From Anaeromyxobacter sp. (GTDB taxonomy: Bacteria; Myxococcota; Myxococcia; Myxococcales; Anaeromyxobacteraceae): 64,000 nt of DNA. Where the stretch lies: contig JADKCZ010000010.1 of assembly GCA_016718565.1 (NCBI GenBank), forward strand, positions 219,353 to 283,352, given 5' to 3'. Below are positions 48,601-57,484 of this stretch, one piece after another. The stretch's first letter is position 1; each line of letters opens with the position of its first letter. The notes below the pieces were generated by a model. The model did not search any database. It saw only the letters and a program-made list of their open reading frames with translations, and was not told the DNA's origin. A program made the translations under genes and the position numbers.

Positions 48601-50148
48601 GTGTACTTCGGCGACTGGGCGGCGCGCGGGGCGCTCTACTGGCCGGACCAGGTGGCGGTGGTGGACGTGGCGCGCGGCGCCGCCGGCCGCTTCACCTACG
48701 CGGCGCTCGACGAGCGCGCCAACCGCCTGGCGGCCTGGCTGCGCGACGTGGCCCGGGTGGCGCGCGGGGCGCGGGTCGGCCTGCTGGCCCTCAACGGCGT
48801 CGAGGTGATCGACGCGCTCTTCGCCTGCGCCAAGCTGGGCGCGGTGCTGGTCCCCTACAACTGGCGGCTGCACGCCGCCGAGCTGGCCGACCTGGTGGCG
48901 CGCACCGCCCCGGCGGCGCTGCTCTACTCGGGCGAGCTCGGGCCGCTGCTCGACGGCGGGGCGCGCCAGGCCGCCCCGGCCGCCCGGCTGGTCCACCTCG
49001 ACGGCCCGGGCCTGCCGGGCTCGGTGGACTACCAGGGCGCGCTGGCGGCCTCGCCGGCGGCGCCGGTCGAGAACCCGGCCTTCCGCGAGGAGGACGTGCT
49101 CTGCCTGCTCTTCACCGGCGGCACCACCGGGCTGCCCAAGGCGGCCCGCATCACCTACCGGCAGGTGGCCTGGAACACCTTCACCACCCTGGTCCACGAG
49201 CTGCGCCCGGGCGACGTCACCATCACCCACACGCCCATGTTCCACACCGGCGGCCTCTTCGTGTACACCGTGCCGCTCTTCGCCGTGGGCGGCCGGGTGG
49301 TGCTGATGCGCCGCTGGGACGCCGCCCAGGCGCTGCGCCTGCTGGCCGACGAGCAGGTGACGATCTTCTTCGCCGTCCCCACCCAGTTCCAGCAGCTGCT
49401 GGAGGCGCCCGGCTTCGCCGCGGCCGACCTGTCGCGGCTGCGCTTCCTCACCTCGGGCGGCGCGCCGCTCCCGGTGCCGCTGCTGGAGGCCTGGCGGCGG
49501 AGCCACGCCGTCCCCTTCAAGCAGGGCTTCGGCCTGACCGAGTTCGGGCCGGGCGTCTTCTCGATGGACCCGGCCGACGCCGCCCGCAAGGCCGGCACGG
49601 TGGGCCGGCCCAACCAGTTCGTCGAGGTGCGGCTGGTGGATCCGGCCGGGGCCGAGGTGGGCGTGGACCAGGTGGGCGAGCTCCTGCTGCGCGGCCCGGC
49701 CTGCTGCGCCGGCTACGAGGCCGACCCGGCCGGCGCCGGCGCGCCCATCGACGCCGACGGCTGGCTGCACACCGGGGACCTGGGCCGGCTGGACGCCGAG
49801 GGGTTCTTCACGGTGGCCGGCCGCCGCAAGGACATGTTCATCTCCGGGGGCGAGAACGTCTACCCGCTGGAGGTGGAGGGCGCGCTCGCGCTCCACCCGG
49901 ACGTGGCGCTGGCCGCCGTGGTGGGCGTGCCCGACGCCCGCTGGGGCGAGGTGGGCCACGCCTTCGTGGTGGCCCGGCAGGGCGCGGCGCTGCAGGCGGA
50001 GCCGCTGCTGGAGCACCTGCGCGCCCGCCTGGCCCGCTACAAGGTGCCGAAGCGGGTCACCATCCTGGCCGCCATGCCGCTCTCGGCGGCCGGCAAGATC
50101 CTCAAGACCGAGCTGCGCCGCCTCGCCGCGGCCGGGGGGGCCGCGTGA
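48601..50148 (+). CDS. AMP-binding acyl-CoA synthetase
   Basis: The 515-residue ANL-superfamily ligase has the P-loop LLFTGGTTGLPKAARITY, motif A5 GFGLTEFGPG, WLHTGDLGRLDAEGFF, the hinge RRKDMFISGGENVYP and the C-terminal catalytic Lys in SAAGKILKTEL. It activates a carboxylic acid to acyl-CoA through acyl-AMP. It resembles the medium-chain and aryl-CoA ligase group. GTG start with GGAGGGGAGG upstream. The MFS gene starts inside its stop (GTGA). Confidence 0.93.
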   Translation: MYFGDWAARGALYWPDQVAVVDVARGAAGRFTYAALDERANRLAAWLRDVARVARGARVGLLALNGVEVIDALFACAKLGAVLVPYNWRLHAAELADLVARTAPAALLYSGELGPLLDGGARQAAPAARLVHLDGPGLPGSVDYQGALAASPAAPVENPAFREEDVLCLLFTGGTTGLPKAARITYRQVAWNTFTTLVHELRPGDVTITHTPMFHTGGLFVYTVPLFAVGGRVVLMRRWDAAQALRLLADEQVTIFFAVPTQFQQLLEAPGFAAADLSRLRFLTSGGAPLPVPLLEAWRRSHAVPFKQGFGLTEFGPGVFSMDPADAARKAGTVGRPNQFVEVRLVDPAGAEVGVDQVGELLLRGPACCAGYEADPAGAGAPIDADGWLHTGDLGRLDAEGFFTVAGRRKDMFISGGENVYPLEVEGALALHPDVALAAVVGVPDARWGEVGHAFVVARQGAALQAEPLLEHLRARLARYKVPKRVTILAAMPLSAAGKILKTELRRLAAAGGAA

Positions 50149-51392
50149 ACCAGCCGTCGCAGCCGTGGTGGCGGGAGCCGACCCGCCCGCAGTGGATCTC
50201 CTTCCTGGCGGCCTGGTCCGGCTGGGTGCTGGACGGCTTCGACTTCACCATCTTCCTCCTGGCCATGCCGGCCATCGCCGCCGAGTTCGGGGTCACCTGG
50301 GTGGCCACCGCCGGCAGCATCACGCTGACGCTCCTCTTCCGGCTGGCGGGCGGCGTGGCGGCCGGCTGGGCGGCCGACCGCTGGGGGCGGAAGCTGCCGC
50401 TCATGATCTCCATCGTCTGGTTCGCGCTCTGCGACGGGGCGGTGGCCTTCGCCCCGACCTTCGCCTGGGTGCTGGTCTTCCGCACCCTCTTCGGCTTCGG
50501 CATGGGGGCCGAGTGGACCAGCGGCGCCACCCTGGCCATGGAGAACTGGCCCAAGCGGAGCCGCGGCATCGCCTCGGGCGTGCTGCAGGGGAGCTGGGCC
50601 ATCGGCTACATCCTGGCGGCGGTGGCCTCGGCGGCCATCGTGCCCACCTACGGGTGGCGCGCCCTCTTCCTGGTGGCGGCGCTGCCGGCGCTGCTGGTGC
50701 TGCCCATCCGCATCTGGGTGCCGGAGAGCCCCGACTGGCAGAAGGAGCGGGCCAGCCGGCCGGTCACCAGCGTGGCCGACCTGACCGCCCCGGGCGTGCT
50801 CGGCAAGATCGTCTGGGCCAGCGTGCTGTGGGGCGCCAGCTTCGGCATCTACTACGGCCTGACCGGCCTGTGGCCCACGCTGCTCACCACCCAGCTCGGC
50901 CGCGCCGCCGCCGACGTCTCCTTCCTGGTCATCCTCTTCAACCTGGGGATGATGGCCGGGGCCATCACCTGGGGCACGCTGGCGGCCCGCCGCGGGGTGG
51001 TGCTGGCGCTGGCGCTGCCGGTGGTGGCGCTCCTGCCGGTGCTGCCGCTCTACGTGGGGGCCGCGCCCGGCTGGCTGTGGGCCGGGGCGCTGCTGGCCGG
51101 GGCCACCGGCGCCGGCATCTCGGGCGTGACCCCGCTCCTGCTCACCTCGCTCTTCGCCGCCAACGTGCGGGCCCGGGCGGTGGGCATCGTCTACCACGTG
51201 GGGGCGCTGCTGGCCGCCGGCACGCCGCCCCTGGTGGCCTGGCTGGCCGCCGGCCAGGCCCGCCCCCTGGGCCACGCCATCGCCATGGTGGTGGCCGGCT
51301 CGGCGGTGCTCACGCTGGCCATCCTCTTCCTGCGGCCCAGGGGGACGCTCGACGGAACCCCGGGAATGGCCGCCGATCCGGCGCCCCACTGA
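50145..51392 (+). CDS. MFS transporter (sialate/carboxylate:H+ symporter-like)
   Basis: The 415-residue permease has twelve predicted helices. Helix 1 reads GWVLDGFDFTIFLLAMPAIA, the Asp-containing motif of the AAHS/SHS groups that import carboxylates and aromatic acids. The loop GWAADRWGRKLPL is the MFS motif A. The gene overlaps the ligase stop (GTGA), so uptake and CoA activation of one organic acid is a reasonable inference. The stop codon is the first element of the following hexamer tract. Confidence 0.9.
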   Translation: MNQPSQPWWREPTRPQWISFLAAWSGWVLDGFDFTIFLLAMPAIAAEFGVTWVATAGSITLTLLFRLAGGVAAGWAADRWGRKLPLMISIVWFALCDGAVAFAPTFAWVLVFRTLFGFGMGAEWTSGATLAMENWPKRSRGIASGVLQGSWAIGYILAAVASAAIVPTYGWRALFLVAALPALLVLPIRIWVPESPDWQKERASRPVTSVADLTAPGVLGKIVWASVLWGASFGIYYGLTGLWPTLLTTQLGRAAADVSFLVILFNLGMMAGAITWGTLAARRGVVLALALPVVALLPVLPLYVGAAPGWLWAGALLAGATGAGISGVTPLLLTSLFAANVRARAVGIVYHVGALLAAGTPPLVAWLAAGQARPLGHAIAMVVAGSAVLTLAILFLRPRGTLDGTPGMAADPAPH

Positions 51393-51530
51393 CCTCGATC
51401 CCGACCCCGACCTCGATCCCGACCCCGACCTCGACCCCGACCACGACCCCGACCACGACCCCGACCCCGACCCCGACCCCGACCCACGACCCCGACCACG
51501 ACCCCGACCACGACCCCGACCCCGACCCAC
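51391..51530. repeat. 140-bp hexanucleotide tract beginning at the MFS stop codon
   Basis: About 23 GACCYC/GACCAC units, in minus-strand sense the same GGGGTC family, run from the TGA of the MFS gene to 36 bp before the next gene. The G-runs are on the minus strand. Confidence 0.95.
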
Positions 51531-51566
51531 CTGCCTCACCGCCGCACCGTTCCCAAGGAGCCCACC

Positions 51567-52169
51567 ATGAAGACCCTCGCAGCCACCGCCGCCGCCGTCC
51601 TCCTCCTCGCCGCCTGTGGCGGCTCCAGCGACGAGGTCGCCCCCAACGTCGACACCCCCGCCGCCATCGCCACCTACCTGGACGGCAAGACGATGACCAT
51701 GACCGGGGCCGACATCCCCAGCCACCCGAACGGCTTCAACGAGAACCAGAACTTCGGCGCCTCGACCCAGTGCTACGTGTCGGTCGGCATGTCGGTGGCG
51801 GCCGGCACCTGGAGCGTCGTCTCGCAGCTCGGCACGCTCAGCGGCGCCCCCACCGCCGGCTCCATCGGCACCTGCGACAACGCCGCCGCCCTCGGCAACC
51901 CGCTCACCTTCTCGTCGGCCGCCGTCCTCATCGAGAACGTGGCCGCCAACGGCACCTGCTTCGACTTCACCATCACCTACACCGGCTTCTCGCAGGAGGG
52001 GCGCGGCGCCTTCTCGGCCGATCGCAAGACCCTGCAGCTGGAGCTCTTCTTCGGCGGCCAGGCCACCGGCCACCGCTGCGCCGGCGGCGCCGTGGGCCAG
52101 GCCGGCACCGTCACCCTGAACGGCCTGGCCTTCACGGGCAACGCCGTCCAGACCTACCGCATCCCGTAA
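51567..52169 (+). CDS. Putative lipoprotein of unknown function, 200 aa
   Basis: The protein starts MKTLAATAAAVLLLAACGGS, a signal peptide with lipobox LLAAC. The mature part is rich in Thr, Gly and Asn with four further Cys (QCYV, GTCD, GTCF, HRCA) that could form two disulfides. I know no matching family. It sits between the MFS and outer-membrane genes of the acyl cluster. AAGGAG precedes the ATG. Confidence 0.8.
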   Translation: MKTLAATAAAVLLLAACGGSSDEVAPNVDTPAAIATYLDGKTMTMTGADIPSHPNGFNENQNFGASTQCYVSVGMSVAAGTWSVVSQLGTLSGAPTAGSIGTCDNAAALGNPLTFSSAAVLIENVAANGTCFDFTITYTGFSQEGRGAFSADRKTLQLELFFGGQATGHRCAGGAVGQAGTVTLNGLAFTGNAVQTYRIP

Positions 52170-52244
52170 GCCCGACCCGCCGGTCCGGCGCGCCGCCCCG
52201 TGCGGCCGCCGGCCCGGCCCCCGCCTCGCGGAAGGAGCCCCGCC

Positions 52245-53885
52245 ATGCCCGCCACGCCCCGCGTCCCCCTGGCCCTGGCCGCCGCCCTGGCGCTCGGCCC
52301 GCTGGCCGCCGCCGCGCAGACCCCGGTGGTCCCGGGCGTCGCCTACGACGCCTGGTACGACGCCCAGGCGCGCGAGCAGGACGGGCCGCCGCAGCAGTTC
52401 CGGCTCATCAACTACTTCTTCACCCGGGCCACCGCCACCAACGCCATCGGCGACCCCACCGGCCTGAAGGGCGTGTCGCTCGGCCCCATCGGCAACCAGG
52501 CGGGCAGCCGGGTCTACGCCGGCAAGACCGGCCTGGGCACCTGGGTGGAGCAGCGCTGGATCCCGGTCTTCGAGTACACCCCCAACTTCCTCGACGGGCG
52601 CGCCGCCTTCCGGGCGCAGTTCGAGATCGACTACGTCTGGGGGCGGGCCGCCAACAGCGTGCAGCCCAACGAGGGCGGCGGCCTCAACGCCGACGAGGTC
52701 AACCTCCAGACCAAGAACGTCAACGTCGCCATCTACCCGTGGAAGGACCCGGACCTCCTCACCATCCTCATCGGCACCCAGTCGCTCTACGACAACCCGC
52801 TCGACCCGACCCGCAGCTCGCTCTTCGACGTCACCCGCACCGGCTACAAGCTGGCCTTCGCCGGCACCGACGCCACCGGCGTGCAGCTCTTCTCCCAGCG
52901 CCACGGCCGCAGCCGCCTGGGCTGGTTCCCGCTGCAGGGCGCCCAGCCGGACAAGGCCACCCAGGACGACCCGCGCCTCAAGTTCGCCTGGCTGGCCCTG
53001 GCCGACCAGGCCGTCGAGGTGGCCCCGGGCACCTGGGTGGGCGGCTCGCTCTGGTACCTGCAGGACGACACCAAGGGCGACGCCTACGCCTACGAGGGGC
53101 TGGTCCGCTCCGGCCCCGGCTCGGGCGGCCTCTCCACCTTCACCGGCACCGGCCCCTTCTCCATCGATCGCCCCTCGGGGTGGGTCGGGTGGGCCGGCCT
53201 GAACGCCCACCACAACGTCGACTTCAGGGCCGGCAAGCTGGCGGCCACCGGCTTCGTCATGTTCAACGGCGGCCGCTACCGGTCGAACCTGGCCAGCAGC
53301 ACGCTGAACCGGGAGGTGGACGTCCGCGGGCTGACGGCCGACGCCGAGCTGCTCTGGAACCACGGCCGGACGGCCAACGACGTGGCCACCCTGGAGGCGC
53401 TCTACACCAGCGGCGACGGCGACCTCACCGACGGCACCTACAAGGGCGCCTTCACCCTCAACTACTACGGCCTGCCGGGCGCGGTCTGGTTCAACCACCG
53501 CATGCTCCTCCTGTTCCCCTTCACCAGCACCGTCAACAACTACACCGGGGCGGTCACCGACATCTCCAACCAGGGGGCCGGCCTCCAGACCGTGCTGGCC
53601 ACCGCCGCCTGGGACCTCCTGCCCAACGTGCTCAACCTCCGGGTGGGGGCCGGGCACGCCCGCAGCGTGGCCCGCACCGCGCCGTTCGCCGGCAGCGCCA
53701 CGCCGCGCGGCAAGGTCATCGGCACCGAGGTGAACGCCGAGCTCAAGTACACGGTCCGCTACCTGATGACCGTGGGGCTGCACGCCGGCTACCTGGTGCG
53801 CGGCGACTGGTTCGACGGCGAGACCTCCACCGTGAAGGAGGACCCCTTCGCGCTCTTCACCACCTTCACCTGGTACGCCTTCTAG
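52245..53885 (+). CDS. Predicted outer-membrane beta-barrel protein (porin-like)
   Basis: From ATG 52245 (GAAGGAG upstream) the 546-residue protein has a signal peptide cut near AAAAQ. A long series of alternating hydrophobic and aromatic beta-strands follows, ending in the terminal Phe signature FTWYAF recognised by the Bam machinery. It resembles alginate-export or long-chain porin families, but I cannot place it with certainty. It could admit the substrate of the transporter and ligase in this locus. The following hydrolase gene begins 12 bp after its stop. Confidence 0.85.
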   Translation: MPATPRVPLALAAALALGPLAAAAQTPVVPGVAYDAWYDAQAREQDGPPQQFRLINYFFTRATATNAIGDPTGLKGVSLGPIGNQAGSRVYAGKTGLGTWVEQRWIPVFEYTPNFLDGRAAFRAQFEIDYVWGRAANSVQPNEGGGLNADEVNLQTKNVNVAIYPWKDPDLLTILIGTQSLYDNPLDPTRSSLFDVTRTGYKLAFAGTDATGVQLFSQRHGRSRLGWFPLQGAQPDKATQDDPRLKFAWLALADQAVEVAPGTWVGGSLWYLQDDTKGDAYAYEGLVRSGPGSGGLSTFTGTGPFSIDRPSGWVGWAGLNAHHNVDFRAGKLAATGFVMFNGGRYRSNLASSTLNREVDVRGLTADAELLWNHGRTANDVATLEALYTSGDGDLTDGTYKGAFTLNYYGLPGAVWFNHRMLLLFPFTSTVNNYTGAVTDISNQGAGLQTVLATAAWDLLPNVLNLRVGAGHARSVARTAPFAGSATPRGKVIGTEVNAELKYTVRYLMTVGLHAGYLVRGDWFDGETSTVKEDPFALFTTFTWYAF

Positions 53886-53897
53886 GGGGAGCCCGCG

Positions 53898-54956
53898 ATG
53901 TCCTTCACCGGCATGACGATCCGCAACGGCACGACCCTCACCCGCGCCGCCCTCCCGCTCCTCGCGCTGGCCGCCCTGGCGTCCTGCACCCCCCGCTACT
54001 CGACGCGCCCGCCGCTCGACTTCGCCGACCTGCCGTACGCCGGCCCGGACGGGAAGGCCTGGCCGGTGGCCACCCGCCAGCTGCCGGAGACCGCCCGCGC
54101 CTTCGGGATGGCCCGCCCGCCCACGGTGGCCTACGTGGAGCTGAACCGCGGCGGCCCGAAGGGCACGGTGGTCTTCCTGCACGGCCTGGGCAGCTACCTC
54201 AAGTTCTGGTGGTTCCAGCTCGAGGCCTTCGCCGCCGACGGCTGGCACGTGGTGGCGCTCGACCTGCCGGGCTTCGGCAAGTCGGACAAGCCGGCCTCCT
54301 TCCCGTACACCATGGAGGCCATGGGGGAGGCGGCTCGCGAGCTCACCACCGCCCTGGGCGCCACCCGGGTGGTGCTGGTGGGCCACTCCATGGGCGGCCA
54401 GACGGCGCTCTCCTGGGCCATCCGCCACCCCGCCGAGGTGCGCGCCCTGGTGCTGACCGCGCCGGCCGGCTTCGAGGCCTTCACCCCGCGCGAGCAGGCC
54501 TGGTTCACCTCGGTCATGTCCACCACCCTGGTGAAGAAGACCCCCGAGTACGGGGTGTGGGGCACGGTGGCCCAGGCCAACTTCCAGCGCTGGCGGCCGG
54601 AGCTCGCCTGGCTGGTCGAGGAGCGGGTCCGGCTCACCACCTCGCCGGGCTTCGACGCCTACGCCTACGCCCAGGTGCGCAGCGTGCAGGCGCTGGCCAG
54701 GAACGACTTCGTGCGCCAGAGCCTGGGCCAGGTGCAGGCGCCCACGCTGGTGGTCTTCGGCGAGGAGGATCGGCTCATCCCCAACCCGTTCCTGCACGGC
54801 GGCCGCACCCGCGACCTGATGGCGGCCGGCGCGGCGGCCATCCCGGGGGCGGCGCTGGCCGGCCTGCCGGGCTGCGGCCACTCGGTGCAGCTCGACTGCC
54901 CGGCGGAGTACGCGGCGGCGGTGGGGCCGTTCCTGGCCGCGCTGCCGGCGCCGTAG
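53898..54956 (+). CDS. Alpha/beta hydrolase lipoprotein
   Basis: The 352-residue protein has an N-terminal hydrophobic stretch with lipobox LASC. Its alpha/beta hydrolase domain shows VVFLHGLGSYLKFWWFQ (oxyanion), the nucleophile GHSMGGQ (Ser), the acid in VFGEEDRLIPN and the base His in GCGHSVQLDC. It is probably an outer-membrane esterase facing the periplasm or surface. As the last gene of the set, it could release the acid that the ligase then activates. The substrate is unknown. Confidence 0.88.
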   Translation: MSFTGMTIRNGTTLTRAALPLLALAALASCTPRYSTRPPLDFADLPYAGPDGKAWPVATRQLPETARAFGMARPPTVAYVELNRGGPKGTVVFLHGLGSYLKFWWFQLEAFAADGWHVVALDLPGFGKSDKPASFPYTMEAMGEAARELTTALGATRVVLVGHSMGGQTALSWAIRHPAEVRALVLTAPAGFEAFTPREQAWFTSVMSTTLVKKTPEYGVWGTVAQANFQRWRPELAWLVEERVRLTTSPGFDAYAYAQVRSVQALARNDFVRQSLGQVQAPTLVVFGEEDRLIPNPFLHGGRTRDLMAAGAAAIPGAALAGLPGCGHSVQLDCPAEYAAAVGPFLAALPAP

Positions 54957-55002
54957 GGGTGGCCGCCGGGACGCGCGCCCCGGATGGTGGGACAATGCCC
55001 CG

Positions 55003-56208
55003 GTGCGCCTCTCCATCCGGCTCAAGCTGATCCTCCCGCTGGTCCTCGGCCTGGGCCTCATCGCGGTGGCCACCGCCGTGCTGATGCGCTTCGTGCACGA
55101 GCGGGCGGTGGACCTGGCGGCGCTGGCCGAGCTGGAGCACGCCGCCGAGGCGCTGGAGGCGCAGGAGGAGAGCGAGGTGGACCGGCTCTCGGCGCTCGGC
55201 GAGGCCATCGTGGGCGACGAGTCGCTGGCCGCCCTGCTGGAGCGGCGCGACCGGGCCGGGCTGCTGGCCGAGGCCGGTCCCATGTTCCGGCAGCTGCGCG
55301 ACGCCCACGGCGTCACCCACTGGTACTTCCACCCGGCCGGGGAGGGGGGCGTGCTGCTCAGGGTCCACCGCCCCGAGCTCTTCGGCGACGCGGTGCGGCG
55401 CCCCACCTTCCTGCGCGCCGTCGAGACCGGGCTGCCCACCAGCGGCCGGGAGTTCGGGCGCACCGCCTTCGCGGTGCGGGTGGTGCGGCCGTGGCGGTCG
55501 GGCGGACGGCTCATCGGCTACCTCGAGCTCGGCAGCGACATCCACACCTTCCTGTCCCGGCTCAAGCGGGTCACCGGCGACGACTACGGACTCCTCCTCG
55601 ACAAGCGGAAGCTGGAGCCGGCCGCCTGGGCCGCCGTGACCGGCCGGCCGGAGCGCTGGGACGAGCGCGCCGAGCTGGTGGCCATCACCTCCACCACCGG
55701 CGATGACGCCCTCTTCGGCAGCCTGGGGCGGGTGGCCGAGCTGCCGGCCGCGCCGACCCTGCTGTCGCGCGCCCACGACGGCGACCGGGTGGTGGCGCGG
55801 GGCGCCTTCCCCCTCCGCGACGGGTCGGGCGAGGTGGTGGGCGGCGTGGTGGTGCTGCACGAGATCACGCCGCTGCTCGGCGGCGTGGCCGAGCTCAGGC
55901 TGCGGGTGGTGATCCTGGTGGTGCTGCTCGCAGCCGGCCTGGCCGCGCTGGTGGTCTTCCTGCTCGACACGCTGGTCTTCGACCGGGTGGACCGCATGAG
56001 CCGGACCCTGGCAGGGCTGCCGGAGCGGCTGGCCCGCGGCGACCTGGAGCCCGCCGAGCTGTCCCCGCGCCAGGACGACGAGCTCGGCCGGGTGGAGGCC
56101 TTCCTGGACCAGGCCCTGGCGGCCGTGGGCGCCTTCGTGGCGGAGGCGCGCCGGTCCCGGCCCTCGGACGGCGGCCAGCAGCGCCGCTCGGATCGCGACG
56201 AGCCCTGA
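55003..56208 (+). CDS. Orphan membrane sensor (dCache-like plus HAMP) without output domain
   Basis: The 401-residue protein has an N-terminal transmembrane helix (about 8-30). A periplasmic double-Cache-like region includes YFHPAGEGGVLLRVHRPELF and SGGRLIGYLELGSDI. A second helix (about 303-325) precedes a HAMP-like segment containing RTLAGLPERLARGDL, then a short helical end. No kinase, MCP or cyclase domain follows; the protein ends about 70 residues after the helix. It could signal through a separate partner. GTG start. Confidence 0.78.
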   Translation: MRLSIRLKLILPLVLGLGLIAVATAVLMRFVHERAVDLAALAELEHAAEALEAQEESEVDRLSALGEAIVGDESLAALLERRDRAGLLAEAGPMFRQLRDAHGVTHWYFHPAGEGGVLLRVHRPELFGDAVRRPTFLRAVETGLPTSGREFGRTAFAVRVVRPWRSGGRLIGYLELGSDIHTFLSRLKRVTGDDYGLLLDKRKLEPAAWAAVTGRPERWDERAELVAITSTTGDDALFGSLGRVAELPAAPTLLSRAHDGDRVVARGAFPLRDGSGEVVGGVVVLHEITPLLGGVAELRLRVVILVVLLAAGLAALVVFLLDTLVFDRVDRMSRTLAGLPERLARGDLEPAELSPRQDDELGRVEAFLDQALAAVGAFVAEARRSRPSDGGQQRRSDRDEP

Positions 56209-56407
56209 CCGGCCGGCGGGGAGGACGGGCCCGACGGAGCGGCCCGACCGGCCGCTCCCCCCCTCGCGGTCCCGGGCTGAGGCGCCTCGCCGCAGCCCCC
56301 GGGTGCGCCCGCCCCCGCAGGCACGGCGCGCCGCGCCCCGCCGGGGCGACGCCGGGGGTATGATCCCCTCGTCAGTTCGTCCCGGACGGATCCGGGCTGG
56401 AGGCATC

Positions 56408-56863
56408 ATGGCTCGCGCCGACTGGAAGAAGCTCCTCTGCCCCATCGACTTCTCCGACGCCTCGCGGGAGGCGCTGGAGACGGCCGCCGCCCTGGCCAAG
56501 CAGCACGGCGCGGCGCTCACCCTGTTCCACGCCTACCCGGTGCCCGGGTACACCTTCCCGGACGGGTCCTTCGTGGCCTCCAGCAAGATGCTGGAGGAGC
56601 TGGCCGAGCAGGCCAACCGCCACCTGGCCGAGTGGAAGGCCATCGCCGTGGCGGCCGGCGTCCCCTCGGTGGAGTCGGCCACCGCGGTGGGCGAGCCGGC
56701 CCACGAGATCGTCACCTTCGCCACCGAGAAGGGGATGGACCTGGTGGTGGTGGGCACCCACGGGCGCACCGGGCTGACGCACGCCCTGATGGGCTCGGTG
56801 GCCGAGCGGGTGGTCCGCAAGGCCCCCTGCCCGGTGCTCACCGTCAGGCCGCCGCCGACGTAG
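56408..56863 (+). CDS. Universal stress protein (UspA family)
   Basis: The 151-residue protein begins MARADWKKLLCPIDFSDASR. It has the ATP-binding G-2x-G-9x-G(S/T) motif in VVGTHGRTGLTHALMGSVAE and a typical ending APCPVLTVRP. USPs of this type bind ATP and respond to stress or anoxia. A TATGAT hexamer (56359-56364) lies 44 bp before the ATG. The last 20 bases overlap the convergent SRPBCC gene. Confidence 0.95.
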   Translation: MARADWKKLLCPIDFSDASREALETAAALAKQHGAALTLFHAYPVPGYTFPDGSFVASSKMLEELAEQANRHLAEWKAIAVAAGVPSVESATAVGEPAHEIVTFATEKGMDLVVVGTHGRTGLTHALMGSVAERVVRKAPCPVLTVRPPPT

Positions 56864-57317
56864 CGCCCCCGAACAGCGCCTCGACGGCGCGGCGGCGGTG
56901 GTCGAAGATGGCCTCCACCTGGCGCCGCACGAAGAGCAGCCGCGCCACCTCCCCGAGCGGCCCGAGCGGCACCTCGTAGGCCACCCGGTCGGTCATGCGC
57001 GTGCCGCCGGGGGCGTCCTCGAAGGTGTGGGTGTGGTGCCAGCTCCGGTAGGGGCCGCGCAGCTGGCGGTCCACGAAGCGCGCGCCGGGCTCCCATTCCG
57101 CGATCTCGGTGCGCCAGGAGAAGGGCACCCCCAGCAGCGAGAGCCGGTAGTCGATGAGCGCGCCGGCCCTGAGCTCGATGGGGGCCGGGGTGAGGATGCG
57201 GAAGTGGAGCGACGGAGGGGTGATCCGCTCCAGGTTGTGGGCGTCGGCGAAGAAGGCGAAGACCTCCGGGCGGGGCCGGGGGACGAGCTGGGTGCAGGTC
57301 AGGACGTGGACGGCCAT
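56844..57317 (-). CDS. SRPBCC / polyketide cyclase-like protein
   Basis: The 157-residue protein from ATG 57317 (GAGGA upstream) reads VLTCTQLVPRPRPEVFAFFADAHNLERITPPSL, the opening of the START-like ligand-binding fold. SWRTEIAEWEPGARFVDRQL and MTDRVAYEVPLGPLGE follow. It resembles YgaP-like/CoxG-type SRPBCC proteins with a hydrophobic pocket and no catalytic residues. It overlaps the end of the universal stress protein gene on the other strand by 20 bp. Confidence 0.88.
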   Translation of the reverse strand: MAVHVLTCTQLVPRPRPEVFAFFADAHNLERITPPSLHFRILTPAPIELRAGALIDYRLSLLGVPFSWRTEIAEWEPGARFVDRQLRGPYRSWHHTHTFEDAPGGTRMTDRVAYEVPLGPLGEVARLLFVRRQVEAIFDHRRRAVEALFGGATSAAA

Positions 57318-57430
57318 GGCATTCCTCGCGGTGGGCGGGGGGACATGGTAGGCGGCAGGGGGACGCACCGCCCATCCAAGGCAGCGCCTCCCCCGTCACG
57401 CTGTACCCGTCGAGGGCGGCACACCTCCGG

Positions 57431-57459
57431 TTGGCATCCGGTAGGGTCGTCGCTATCTG
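57431..57459 (+). promoter_or_regulatory. Candidate promoter of the DHOD-like gene
   Basis: TTGGCA (57431-57436) and TATCTG (57454-57459) are separated by exactly 17 bp, 25 bp before the ATG. The -35 matches five of six consensus bases; the -10 matches three. Confidence 0.45.
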
Positions 57460-57484
57460 TGAGATCCCACACCCTGGAGACACC

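Noticed and set aside
50037..55514. 1800-codon minus-strand frame across the transport cluster
   Set aside because: It is antisense to MFS, lipoprotein, barrel and hydrolase genes that all have clear signals and motifs.
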